Assembly (NCBI GenBank): GCA_034440615.1
Contig: JAOTOM010002660.1
Span: forward strand, 25,001 to 89,000
DNA: 64,000 bases
DNA from: Ashinkailepas kermadecensis
Taxonomy: Eukaryota > Arthropoda > Thecostraca > Neolepadidae
Reading direction: 5' to 3'
The translations under genes and the position numbers were made by a program. This document shows positions 36,846 to 50,489 of this stretch, piece by piece (position 1 is the stretch's first letter; every line of letters starts with the position of its first letter). A model generated the notes under the pieces. It was not told the origin of the DNA and searched no databases. It saw only the letters and a list, made by a program, of their open reading frames with translations.

Positions 36846-37906
36846 CTAATTCAGAGCGTAGGTTTTTTTCGTACCGCGTAAGGTGTTAGCGATGGTTGTG
36901 ATGGGCCTGGTTCTGGTGATGGGTTGCGTGTTGCACGTTGTGGTACTGGGGGTGGTGCCTGTGTTGGGTGGTTGGGTGAGTCGTGTCGGGGTTTGTTTTG
37001 TTTTGGTGCTTTGGGTTGCGGCCTGATAATGATTGCTGGGTCTGTTTGTGTTTCTTTGGTAGGTGGTGTAATCGTGTGAGATGTTTGTGTTTGTGTAGAG
37101 TGTGTAGACGCCTTGTGATGATGGGTGGGCTGCGTCGGCTGCCGGCCGTCGGCCCACGACCTTGCCCGCGGCAGGGCCCAGCCTCCTAGGTGGACATAAA
37201 AAAAAAATAAGACGGAGAATCTCCTTCTCCCTCGTCCACCGAGGGCAGGCCCCGTCCCGGGAGGTGTGGTCTCCGCCGCAACCGACGCAGCGGAGTGTAC
37301 TGCTGGTGCATGTGTTTGTGTCGTGTGGTTCGGCACAATTTGCGCACGTGGGTGGTGTTGTGTCGTGACACCCCCCCCCCCCTCCCTTCGAGTGTCCGTA
37401 TCGCTGACAGACAGACAGCGTCGAGGGAGGGGTGCTCGTGGCGTGACCTTATACCTAATGTAGCCGGCTTTAACGTGTGTGGGTGGTTGTCTTGTGTTGA
37501 AGGTCAGTATGAGAGTGTGTGAGTCTTCTTTGTGTGCTGGGGTGAGCGGCCTGTAGACGGATGAGATACCCTGGCTCCTGAACCTGAGCGTCAGATCCTC
37601 CTCCGTCATCCAGGCCACCTTCCGAGCGTGTATCGTGCCTTGTGATGTGTTGAGGTGTGCGGCTAGTGCTATGGTGACTGGTATGCCAATGATGTATGTG
37701 ATGTGTGTCAGTGTGTCTTTGTCGTGGGAGTTGTATGCCTGAATGACAAGTGCCCCAGAGCGAATTTGGCGTGCGTGTAGGGTCTGTCATGTCCGACGGG
37801 TGATCTCCTCCTATACCGTCCAGGGGTCAAGGGAGCCCATGGGCTCCCCATCACCCCGGAGGCGGAGGAGAAAGTCACCCGTCGGTTTGTTCAGTGTGGT
37901 GTCCAT
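36846..37906 (-). pseudogene. Gag-like ORF1 of a non-LTR retrotransposon, disrupted
   Basis: The ORF begins at ATG 37906-37904. The middle part has an ILTFNTRQPP...VKAGYIRYKV block, typical of LINE gag proteins just before the zinc knuckles. Three Cys-His knuckles follow: CQRYGH at 37409-37392, CANCAEPHDTNTC at 37346-37308, and C-x2-C-x3-H-x6-C at 37289-37245. The C-terminal tail is Pro/Thr/Gln-rich. Gag-like ORF1 proteins coat the RNA and chaperone nucleic acids. The copy is broken by in-frame TAG and TGA near 37800 and by a frameshift between the gag core and the first knuckle (~37410), so it is not expected to be functional. Confidence 0.75.
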
Positions 37907-38401
37907 GTTTGGTGGGTGTGGTGGAACGAGGGTTTGGCGTTGTGGTTAGGAAAGAAAGGTGTACACTTTTTTTAAAACAAATATCGGCGGGAATAGGGGG
38001 GTTGGCGGCACCGCCGGACCAACCTGTAGACGAGTTGAAGGTGTAGAGCAGTCTAGTAGTTGGTGATGAAGAGTAGCTAGAAGTCGGAAGTGAAGATGTC
38101 GAGTTAATGGAAGTCTGGTCGTGCGAGTTGCAGTCGGTTGGATTGGGCGGCCCAGCTGCCGTTGGCGCGGCTTGCTGCACGCCTTCGGCGCCACCGGACT
38201 TTTGGTGTCCCCGCGGTGCTGCGGATGCGAGCACCTTGGTGGTGGCCCTTATGCGGGCCTTTGATGGTGTCCGGCTTCGCAGCGGTATATGACCAACTGG
38301 CCTGATCTTGGGTTTGCTTCGAGAGATTTTCGGTCTTGTTTGTTGCTTCGTTTTTGCTTGGTTGATTGGTTGCTTGGGATTGGCGCTGCTGTTGTTCCTG
38401 A

Positions 38402-38800
38402 CGCCTCACCTGTCACCAACGGTCGCCGCCACTCCTGTCACCAACGATCGCCGCCCCACCTGTCACCAACGATCGCCGCCCCACCTGTCACCAACGATCG
38501 CCGCCACTCCTGTCACCAACGGTCGCCGCCACTCCTGTCACCAACGGTCGCCGCCACTCCTGTCACCAACGGTCGCCGCCACTCCTGTCACCAACGGTCG
38601 CCGCCACTCCTGTCACCAACGGTCGCCGCCACTCCTGTCACCAACGGTCGCCGCCACTCCTGTCGCCAACGGTCGCCGCCACTCCTGTCACCAATGGTCG
38701 CCGCCACTCCTGTCACCAACGATCGCCGCCACTCCTGTCACCAACGGTCGCCGCCACTCCTGTCGCCAACGGTCGCCGCCCCACCTGTCGCTAACGGCTC
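38402..38800. repeat. 25-bp minisatellite, right block, about 16 copies
   Basis: Same unit as 35355-36206, dominated by the GTCGCCGCCACTCCTGTCA form. It continues the array on the other side of the insertion. Confidence 0.95.
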
Positions 38801-39229
38801 ACGCTGACGGAGAGGGGCTCAGAGCTGACAGCAGGCCCCACGCTGATGAAGAGGCCCCGAGCTACCGAAATGCCTTCCTCCCTGTCCAGTCATGTCACCA
38901 CGGGCCGCCCCCTGTCACCAACGGTCGCCCCCACCCCTGTCCCCAACGGTCCCCCCCCCCCCTCCCCCAAACGCCCCCCCCCCACCAAAAAGGACCAAGC
39001 CACCCACACCCCCCCCCACAAAAAAAAAGCCCAAATTCGGCCAAAGCGGAGGATTCCTGGTGCTACACAAAGGGCCCCTAAGCACATGGAGTGGCCCCGG
39101 GCCGTTAAAGAGCAGTGGCGTATCCCAGGGGTGAGGGGACAGCTGCCCCCGAGCGAGTCCGATGGGGCCCTCTAGGCGCCCGCTCTCAGGGGCTCGCAAG
39201 AGCCCCTCAAGGCGTAGGTGCATGCGCAT
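38801..39229. other. C-rich degenerate flank; single hAT-like end
   Basis: 38930-39030 is C-rich with A-runs. CAGTGGCGTATCCCAGGGG at 39113 looks like a hAT-type left end without a recognisable right partner. Confidence 0.4.
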
Positions 39230-40140
39230 AACCGGCGAACAAATAAAGCGAATCTAACAGTTTGTGTGGGAAGGGCCCTTGAAACCTGATGACGACCACC
39301 ATGAGGGCTGGGAAGAGCCGTGAAGACAAGAAAGGACCCGTCCGTGAACTGGAATGCCCATGCCAGCTGGAAAGAGCAATCTTGGCCGGAAAGGGCCTCT
39401 AACAGCTAAGGAATAAACAGGGCACCGAGGGCCCTGAAGCATAAACTGGGCGTCTGATGGCTATAGATGGCTGAGATGCTTTCGGTGTTTGGAAGGGTCC
39501 TGAGAGATGAGTAGGACCCCTGACAGCTAACTAGGACTAGCGAGGGACGATCCCAGAGCTGAAATGTTCCAGAAATGGGAGCCAGCCAGGTCATTTGAGG
39601 ACTGTGTTTGGTCCCCTAAAAGCAGAAGAGGGCCCTGGGAGATGAAGAGGGTCTCTGAGAGTCAGAGAAGACAGAACTGAAATTCCCCTGATGTTGAGAG
39701 CGACCCCTAATGGATGAGCAAGGCTTCCTGAAAGCCAAAAATGGAGGCGATGTTTGTGAGAAATTGTGAGGCCTGTCTCGGAGCTGCATGATGCTCCTGA
39801 GACTGGTTTGCCGAGGACCGGGAATGGACCATGGAAGTTGGAGAGGGCTCATGACGAATGAATAGGGCCCCTGAGAGCCAGATAAGACTGGAGTGGGATG
39901 TCCCTGAGTTTTTATATGGGCACCTCAGGGATCCGAGCCCCCTGAGAGCTACTGAAGTATCTGAGAACTGGCGATGCGAGCGATAAATATTGAGGGCCAG
40001 CCTCAGAGCTAAGATGCCCTTGAGAGCTATACATGCTGCCGAGGCCTGAGAGGGTCGCCCGAAAGCCAGAGAGGGTCACGAGGGTGAAGAGAGCCAAAGT
40101 GCCAGAGAGGTCTGCTTGCAGTTGGGAAACCCTTAACAAA
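39230..40140. repeat. Very degenerate GAGAGCT-rich tandem repeat
   Basis: The phrases GGGCCC, CTGAGAGCT and GAAGAGGG recur every ~25-35 bp with heavy drift, as in an old minisatellite. Frames on the minus strand are unsupported. Confidence 0.6.
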
Positions 40141-40625
40141 GAGGAACAAACAAGACGAGGTTCGTCTGAGTACTCTCCCTATGCTGCACATTCATCCTAA
40201 AAGGTGCCATGACCAGCTGCAACGCCAACAAGTGCCGCCACCTGAAGCTTCTGGGGGACAAAGAAACACCGTCACCACTCGACTTCCCGAACGCCGATGG
40301 ATGGAAAATCACTTCAGCGGCGATGGCAGTTTCAACGGTCACAGCTGTCCCAGCGGTGACGATGGCTTAAGCGGCTACAGTCGTCCCAGTGGCCTGACCC
40401 CAGCTGTCACAGCAGCTACGGTTGCTCCAGCGATGGGGAAGCAGACAACTCAGCGACGTGGGTGATGATTGCGGTGCCAGTTGCTTCGCTTTGGACTGGT
40501 GTGACACCGATTAAGGAAAAAACGCCAAATTGCAAGATGCTGCGTGTTGAGCAGTGCTTACGAGGTCTGTTAGTCCTGGATTGCAGGTGTCGCATTTACC
40601 ACACCAGCGCGGAGTGCCTGATTTT
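40141..40625. other. No recognisable feature
   Basis: 40310-40430 repeats GGYGAYGGCWGTTTCAACGG-like phrases (a weak ~27-bp repeat). No exon is supported. Confidence 0.35.
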
Positions 40626-41003
<378 letters not shown>

Positions 41004-41018
41004 GACAAACTATCCAGT

Positions 41019-41048
41019 TAGTTAGTTATTGTGGTTTAGGGGCGCATC
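41019..41048 (-). mobile_element. 30-bp LINE 3'-end insertion with 15-bp target duplication
   Basis: GACAAACTATCCAGT occurs at 41004-41018 and again at 41049-41063. The 30 bp between them are the complement of the LINE tail found at 54381-54410 (CCACAATAACTAACTA ending). This is an extremely 5'-truncated retrotransposon insertion on the minus strand, in which reverse transcription ended after the last few tens of bases. Confidence 0.88.
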
Positions 41049-41063
41049 GACAAACTATCCAGT

Positions 41064-42599
41064 GTAGATGATAAACATTTGCTTTAAAAAAAAACTCACA
41101 AAGATCGGTACGAATCAACAGCAAAATTTCCTAAAATTTTGCAATGCGTATGTTGCAATGCAATGTGCAATGCAATGCAATACGTGAGTCAGGAGCTTAA
41201 AATCGCGAGACTATAACGTTTCAAATTTTGCAGGCGTTTCAGTTTCCTGTTTAATATGACAATGTACATAGGGTGGCAGACACGGGTGCAATTGCCTGGA
41301 AATTTAGCATTCTTGATCCACCTCCTCTGTTCGACTTAAATTCAACATCGTGTCTATGGCACACAGCAGATATTCTGGGCACAATTTGCATTTTGGACCC
41401 CGACATAGTGCGAACAGAGGTCTCCACCGATGGCTACAAAAGTCGAGTGTCGGCCACTAGTCGTTAATGTGCCCCGAGGCCGGGCGGACAGTATCAGTCG
41501 GAGGGAGGATGCCGCGCTGGACGCTGGTGTGCGGCGCACGCTGAGCGAGGCGGCTGTGGAACCGAAATGGCAGGGACACAGCGTGGCACCTATGGCAATT
41601 CGCCAATTCGGCATAGTCCTTTGAGTCTGACATACACACACCATATTTGACAGACGAGCCCGGTTTCGGCATGATTACAGACAATGTTGGCTGAATTGGA
41701 TTGTTTTTCAATGCAAGCATGCCGTAATTGCAGGCACCATTCCACAATCGAGCTCCTCTACCAAATATTGAGCATGTCTACCAAATCTGGAGCATGTCCA
41801 CCGAAACTGCAGCATGCATCGCATATTCGTATCTGTTATGCAAAGCTATCGAAATGGGCTTTACTGCATTCTGAAATTCCTGCATTTCCGCGAAATTGCC
41901 TTGTTCTGGTACTGTTGTCATGTAGGCACCGTTGGCGTTTCGGATGACTGCATTGGCTTTCCCCCTCACATGATTGCAAATATAAACATGATACCGTGTG
42001 GGTGAGCCCCTCCAATGTATTTACAAATCAACAGCTTTAGCATTGCTGTAATAGTTAAGTACACCTCTCACTTGATCGCATTCAAACATCAGCTACACTG
42101 CTACCTCCGCTCCACTGCTACCTGAGTTACACTGCTATCTTAGCTGCACTGCAACCTCAGCGCCCGCTTTGCCCTTCGGTCGGTTCACGCCTACGGTATC
42201 ATAGAATGGTCAATAGGTTTCTGGCCAGTTCAAGATTATAATCAAGCTCCTCATCTTCCCGTCAAACAAATAAATACAAGAACAAAACCCGTTGCACCCG
42301 TGCACTTGCAGGACTCGTTAATCTAATTTGTATTTGTGCAAGAATGTGTTGGTGTGGGTGCTGTCATGAGTGTTGTATCCGTAACAAAGGTGAGCTCTGA
42401 GGACCTTTCGCTTCGGACCCAAGATCACAGGTCCGCCTTATTTTCGGTCGTGTCTCAGGCAGCATTTCTGCCCTGATTGTTACTTGACGCAAGTTAGCCG
42501 ACTTAACGCCATTTGCACTGGACAGTTACAGCCGGTCACGGTAAGCGTCTCCCAACCCATAGACTGTCAGACCTTCAGACGGAAGCTTCAAGGATAAGG
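41064..42599. other. No recognisable gene
   Basis: GCAATGCAATG-type pentamer repeats lie at 41140-41185. Otherwise unique-looking DNA with no supported exon. Confidence 0.35.
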
Positions 42600-42705
42600 T
42601 TTTTCTGCCCTCTTTCTCTCGCTCCCTCCCCCCCCCGCTCTCCATCTTTCTCCCCTCCCCCTCTCTCTCTCTCTCTCCATCTCTCTCTCTCACCCTTTCT
42701 CCAAA
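42600..42705. repeat. CT-rich low-complexity tract
   Basis: Pyrimidine run dominated by CTCTCT with CCCC blocks. Confidence 0.85.
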
Positions 42706-43514
42706 CTACCTGCATGCTTAGTAAACAAAGCCATACGTCTGCACAACCTGGCTTCAGACCTGCAAACGTCTCACATTTTAGACTACTCACGCGATGTGGG
42801 ATCGTTCTGAAGCGCTGTGCAGCATGCGCACTGTGTCGCTAGAGCATACTGGATGTTCGTCCAGCGAGTTGACCGGAAGAGTCAAACCCGGGGTATCCTT
42901 AAGTCCCGACTTTCTCCGGTACCGTCAGCAACTGCCCTTCTGCGGGACAAAGGTTGCTACAAGTGGGCCTTATCGATTTAGAGGGCACATATCTCTTTGT
43001 CCGCATTACTCACCCCGCCCCACCTGATACCGTACCCTAAATACTATTCTCTCCACACTAATTCTTGTATGTCTCCTTCATCCCATATTCTGTCAAGGAT
43101 TACACTCACCTTCAGACACTTCAATCCATTGAGCAACCAACTATCTCCAAGACGCACTGTGGGATATCTTCAACACATTTTATGCTATCGAAATAAATCC
43201 TTTTGCAACGTGAGAATTAAGAGATAATAATCGTACTCTACATATCCGCATTGTCTCCGTACGGAGCTTTTGCATCCAGAAAGCCATGCGCAATTTGATC
43301 AAAATATAGCTGAACTATTGGCATGGGACATCGTAAAAACACTGCTGAATCTCAGAAGAGACCAAGTGATCTCTTTGTATCGTAGTGCTACGATTGACGA
43401 AGTGTGCTATATTAATCAGGTGACGACGATGCACGTCACATTAAGTCCCCGACCACCAGGAGAGACACCGTTGAGATTGGAGCGTGTACCTGACCTTTCC
43501 ACTCACAAACAATC
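42706..43514. other. No recognisable feature
   Basis: Unique-looking DNA, AT-rich after 43020. Confidence 0.35.
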
Positions 43515-43786
43515 GCCGGGACGCTGCTCGACCGATGCTGGTGAAATTCGCTGACAGCTGGGGAGGGGTGTTCTGCAGTGATCGTGTCGGCCAGGTGGGC
43601 GATGTCTACGTGTGTGTCGGCCCGTCTGTGGAGCGGCAGCGTCGCCCGCTGGAGGCGGGGTGGGGCGGTGTACGGCGGGCGGCCGCCGCCACCCTCCGCC
43701 CAGATCGGCACGGTGATCCGCACCGAACAAGGAGCTGCCGCAAGGCCTTGGTGTGACGTCACCCAGCCGACGACCGGCCACAAACT
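43515..43786 (-). CDS. Weak candidate exon, GC-rich
   Basis: A minus frame with strong C/G preference at third positions runs through 43750-43520. It has an acceptor-like GCCTTGCGGCAG upstream and a GTTT|GTGAGT donor-like site near 43515. Part of it reads VRITVPIWAEGG and VDIAHLADTITAEH. The plus strand is also open here, as GC-rich DNA tends to be, so this is tentative. No family is recognised. Confidence 0.2.
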
Positions 43787-43876
43787 GCACTGCTGCGGCA
43801 CCCTGCAGCGTCTGCTGCGGAGCAGAACACTGCACTGCTGCAGTACCCTGCAGCGTCTGCTGTAGAGCAGAACACT
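43787..43876. repeat. 45-bp tandem repeat, 2 copies
   Basis: The unit starts CTGCACTGCTGCRG and contains CACCCTGCAGCGTCTGCTG and GAGCAGAACA. A third copy lies across the LINE at ~46318-46363. Confidence 0.9.
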
Positions 43877-43879
43877 ATT

Positions 43880-46312
<2,433 letters not shown>

Positions 46313-46363
46313 GCACTGCACTGCTGCAGCACCCTGCAGCGTCTGCTCTAGGACAGAATACAG
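46313..46363. repeat. Third copy of the 45-bp repeat
   Basis: Matches the unit at 43787-43876 (CTGCACTGCTGCAGCACCCT and CAGCGTCTGCT), with drift at the right end. It abuts the LINE 5' truncation point, so the LINE probably inserted into this array. Confidence 0.8.
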
Positions 46364-46559
46364 ATTATATATCGTACGGATATTCGCTTGGTGCGCGTAA
46401 TGGAGCGGATTGGACATTGTGTGTCGAAAGTAAACGGATACGGATTGGATAGCGGATTAACTCCAACCTTTGCCCCAAAATGCAATGTAAGAATAGCCAT
46501 ATGTCCGTCCGCATTTCAAGATTGCATAATGCGGTGGCTGGATTAAGTGATGCTGAGCT
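46364..46559. other. Short unannotated stretch
   Basis: Nothing seen before the MITE. Confidence 0.35.
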
Positions 46560-47566
46560 TTAACACGTGCCCTGGAGGGCCTCTGAAAATTACGCGCACT
46601 GAAGGGGGGGGGCGGATTCCCCCTTAAGATATCGGCTCCTATTAAAGCTGGAGGAATGAAATTCGCAGAGAGGATGAGTACGATAGTGAACTCTATTGTG
46701 TGCAAATGAGGTCACATTTGCTACATTTGCTAAGGTCAAATGAGGTCACATTTTTCACAATAGAGGAACTCTATTGTGTGCAAATGAAGTCACATTTGCA
46801 CATTTGCTAAGGTCAAATGAGGTCACATTTGCAAACTTTTCTTGTTTTGCATGGCTTGGCTTGTCATTGTTATGGATCGCTGTGATTGTGTTTAAATGCT
46901 CCAAAATGGGCATCAATGATGTTTTGGACATTACTAATGATGCAATGCAGATGCTAGACCCAACATTTGACCTCAGGTCACCTATATAGCAACACTTTGT
47001 CAGGTCAGTTACCTGTTCCAGTTACCGGAACCGGGCCGCCCGCTCGACTGCTCCGTCGGGCAGCTAGGCGCAATCGGCTTCGTGAAGAAAGGAGTGAAGT
47101 ACATTAATAAAGTATGGAAACGCAATGACAAACAGTACAAATGACAAACAGTAGTGCATTTATGACAACATTCCAGTTGATCAAGTTTGGTTCCATTAAC
47201 CTGTCATGAACTTGACTTGACTTGACCTCGGTGACCTAACATGACCTTGAAACTATATAGCATATCAATATACATCAAACAAGTTGCTAGTGTTGCCAAG
47301 AACACTTCCCTTTTGCGAATATACGGGAAGCGCATCAGCGCCGATTTTTGTGGTCTGGCGCTATAATTTTTTTTACTTTAACGGCCCCTAACTTGAAAAC
47401 AAAAATTCGGTCGATTTCCATTTTTCTTGCTTTAAATGACGTGCCGGTCATTTCTAAGCAGGTACACAGAAAATCGCGTATATCGACCGGTAAAATCTGC
47501 AGTTATGTACGAAAAACCGGAGGGGTGGGCGGATTTCGCCCCCCACCCCTCCAGTGCGCGTGTTAA
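46560..47566. mobile_element. TTAA-bounded MITE, copy 2 (1007 bp)
   Basis: The ends are TTAACACGTGCCCTGGAGG and CCAGTGCGCGTGTTAA. It is collinear with 5091-5974. It is longer mainly because a GGTCAAATGAGGTCACATTT segment is repeated three times at 46700-46830 and because extra sequence lies near 47400-47500. TTAA lies on both sides. No transposase is present. Confidence 0.78.
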
Positions 47567-47647
47567 GCAAAATTATCTGAATAATATGTGCAGCAACTAA
47601 TCAACAATTACATTGCCGTGCTCGCAATTACAAACATCCTCACTGGC
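47567..47647. other. Short linker
   Basis: Nothing seen. Confidence 0.35.
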
Positions 47648-47879
47648 CAGGGACGGATACATGGGACACTGGGGTGGGGGGGGGGCAATGTGCCCCCTCC
47701 ATGAAAGGTGGCGCCCGTCTGGCCGGTAAAAGGCGACCCTCCGGAATGACTCGATTGCACCCCCTCGAAAATGTCATTCAAGGGCGCCCCTCCAGGGACT
47801 TTCGCAGTGACACCTTCCGAAGAAGCGGCGCCCATCCAGACAAGGTTGTTCCCTATGACAATTCCTTGATTCGTCCCTG
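47648..47879. mobile_element. hAT-like non-autonomous element
   Basis: The left end CAGGGACGGATACATGGG and right end CCTTGATTCGTCCCTG are inverted. The flanking 8-mers TCACTGGC and TCATCGGT match at 5 of 8. The interior (GGCGCCCGTCTGGCCGG, GGGCGCCCCTCC) resembles 4285-4540, so both are one family. Confidence 0.6.
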
Positions 47880-49329
47880 TCATCGGTGGATCTAGCCCAC
47901 CGGCTTAGGGGGAGAGAAACTTTCGGCGCCGACCCAACCCTACTCCACAGTGGTGTATCTAGGGTTTGCATCAGTGGATGGGGAAACTGATTTGTAGGAT
48001 GTCGAACCTACTCCTATTATTAACTACCTATTATTAACCGTCACTTGATTTCGACCACTATTTTTCAAAGGGGTTCATTTTTGAAATTTAGATCATTAAT
48101 GACAACATAAATTTCGGTGAAGAGGCCCAACTTACCACCATCGTTTCTAAGTCACCGTATTTCAGCCCCTTCACCTTGTTCAATGTTTTACTTTCTGGCA
48201 TCTCCTGATAGCCAGCTCGCAATGCTAAACGTCAACGTGTACAATTAACTGAAAAATGTAAAACAATTCCAATTTCACGCATTTCAGTCAATAACGCTGT
48301 GTCATCACCACGTCAACAATCGCGCGCGTGTACACCCGCCTTGCGCATTCGTCGCATTCACCACACTTCATGCGTTCCTGCGGTTTCTATTGTTTCTGCC
48401 AGGCCCCTGACGTTTTGCTCATTGCTGCTATATGATGAAATTGTGCCGTACTTGACGTAATTAGATGCCTCGTTTCATGGCTGGGTGGGAAAACTCGATG
48501 CAATTCAGTCGATATTATTTCGCTTCTTCCAACATTTTCTGGAAAACGAATCCGGAGACCTCACTGAACATTGATGTACCTCTTTTTTGTTTAAATATGC
48601 TCTCTGATTGGCTACCGATCCGAGACGCTAACTGGTTCGTGTTTATTTCCTTTATTGGGGGTGAGGGAGGGGGGACCTGTTGCATTTTTTTTTGTGTACT
48701 GATGCGTTTTGGGGCCCCAGATCATTTTTTTTTAATACGTAGCGATTTTTTTAGACTTGACGTGCTTATTAACATTTGTGTGTTTTTGACCAGCGCCCCT
48801 CAAAAACCGACTGTGCCTTTGAGGGACGCGTCACACCTGCCCAGTTCCCACACGCCGTGCAGGATATCTATTCATCCCCTGAGACATGACACGGTATTCG
48901 GCAGATAAAGCACGCCGGAGCGTCATCTTGTGTCTGATATGCTCTTGCTTCCTGCTTTGCCTGCCTGTAATTCTTTCTCTCTATCTTTTCCTTCTGCTCC
49001 ACTTCACGTCTTCCTTTTTCTTCTTCGCCGTTTCTCTTGCACTCTGTTTTTCACCAGCGTATCTGCCATCACCTGGCGCACTTTTCGCTGCCCTTTGACC
49101 TTTCGTGATTTTGAACTGAGGTGCCTCTGACACTGGTCGTATGCTGGTGAGTCATCAGGACCAGTCGCAGCCCTGGTGCCAGACGTGCCCGGTATGGTGC
49201 CAACCGACACTGTCTCGTGCTGATCAAATGATCAAGCTGCAGTCGCCGCCGAGCTGGTTGTCGAGCGTCATCATCGCTGGAGTCCACTTCAACTTGTCCT
49301 GTTTGCTGGTGCGGTCCCTCTGCAATGTT
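47880..49329. other. No recognisable gene
   Basis: AT-rich at 47990-48300 and pyrimidine-rich at 48940-49060. A plus frame at 48465-48908 is open for 147 codons but has no motif or splice support. Confidence 0.35.
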
Positions 49330-50190
49330 GGGGTCCTCAGCGCGATTTGTTTGGCTTCAACGTGACTCTTCGGGTACCCGAGCAATTTTCTAGAGATTCA
49401 GCGCGATTCTTTGGGTATCATCATATCTCAAAGGCGACAATTTCCTTTTTTGCCCCCCCCCCCCCCCCCTCTGGTACGCTCACTGCTCCTGACGTGAATT
49501 TAGGGAACTCCGACAGAAATCTTCGGAACATCAGCGCCATTTTTCGGGGCTCCGGCGTGAATTATGTACCGGGCCCAAATGAGGGTTTTCTTTATGACCT
49601 ATTCTGAGTTTGTAGGAGGACAGGTAGATTTTCTTGGTCTCGGTGTGATTTTACGGGGCCCCAGTGTCTTTTTGGGGGGGGAGGGGGGCAGGCGCTAGGT
49701 TTCAGGTCTCTGACCTTAGTTTTCTGAGAACGACTCGATTTTTCTTGACCTCTTCTCAATTTGTTGCAACCCAGGTCGATTTTCCTCATCCCAGCATTTT
49801 TTTTTCAACCACAGCTCGATTCTTCGAGCTCCTGGCGCGATATTTTTGAACCCTTGTGCGATTTGTTGGCTCACGGAACGCTTTCTTTGGGCCCGACCCT
49901 GGGCCCAAAGAATTTGGTTTGTTTTGGGAGCCTCTGCCGCGATTTATATTGTGTCCGTGAATGATTTTCCGAGCTCGGGTTGATTTTTCGGCACCCCAGT
50001 TTCATCGTTTTTCCGGTCCCGGTGCGATGTTTCGAAACACAGCACAATTGTTGGGCTCCCACAGTGACATTTCGGAGGGCGCCACACATGTTTGGGGCTT
50101 ACGCGTTTTAAGGCCCTTTGGAGTGCCTTTTGACCAGAGTGCTACTGGGTTCGGATTGATTTTTCGGAGGCCTCGGCTTCATTTTTTTTT
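49330..50190. repeat. Very degenerate ~30-bp repeat (CGATTTTTCGGGGCCCC-like)
   Basis: Phrases of the type GCGYGATTTTTCGGG with GGCTCC or GGCCCC recur about every 30 bp with heavy drift, as an ancient minisatellite. 49900-49912 contains a GGGCCC hairpin pair. Confidence 0.6.
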
Positions 50191-50230
50191 TGTGATGTCC
50201 TGGTGTGATTTGTCATGCCAGTTGGGAATA

Positions 50231-50362
50231 ATGGTGCTCATATCGTGAGCAAATATGGCGTCCCCATCACCACATTGCCCCAACATAGGAGCAGGATGGG
50301 GATGATGGTGCTCATATCGTGAGCAAATATGGCGTCCCCATCACCACATTGCCCCAGCATAG
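50231..50362. repeat. 74-bp tandem duplication, 1.8 copies
   Basis: ATGGTGCTCATATCGTGAGC starts copies at 50231 and 50305. The copies differ at only one or two bases. Confidence 0.93.
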
Positions 50363-50489
50363 GAGCACGGTGACGTCGGAGGTCCCACATTGAACGCTGT
50401 CGAGTGATCAGAGTGAGCCGAAGGTGCGCTGCTGAAGTCCAGGTTAACACCCGCTGGTCAGGTAAGCGTCCTCTTAATCGAGACTGACG
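50363..50489. other. Short unannotated stretch
   Basis: Nothing seen. Confidence 0.35.

Larger units (their letters stand above)
36210..38401 (-). mobile_element. ORF1-only LINE-like insertion with 12-bp target duplication
   Basis: This 2.19-kb segment interrupts the 25-bp minisatellite. CGCCTCACCTGT occurs at both borders (36198-36209 and 38402-38413), consistent with a target-site duplication from target-primed reverse transcription. Read on the minus strand it has a ~490-bp leader, a gag-like ORF1 (37906 to 36846), an A-rich (ACAAAA)n run at 36579-36606 and a CA-repeat tail. No endonuclease or reverse transcriptase is present. It is therefore either a deleted copy or a half-LINE mobilised in trans. 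The duplicated word is also part of the array, so the duplication is suggestive rather than proven. Confidence 0.65.
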
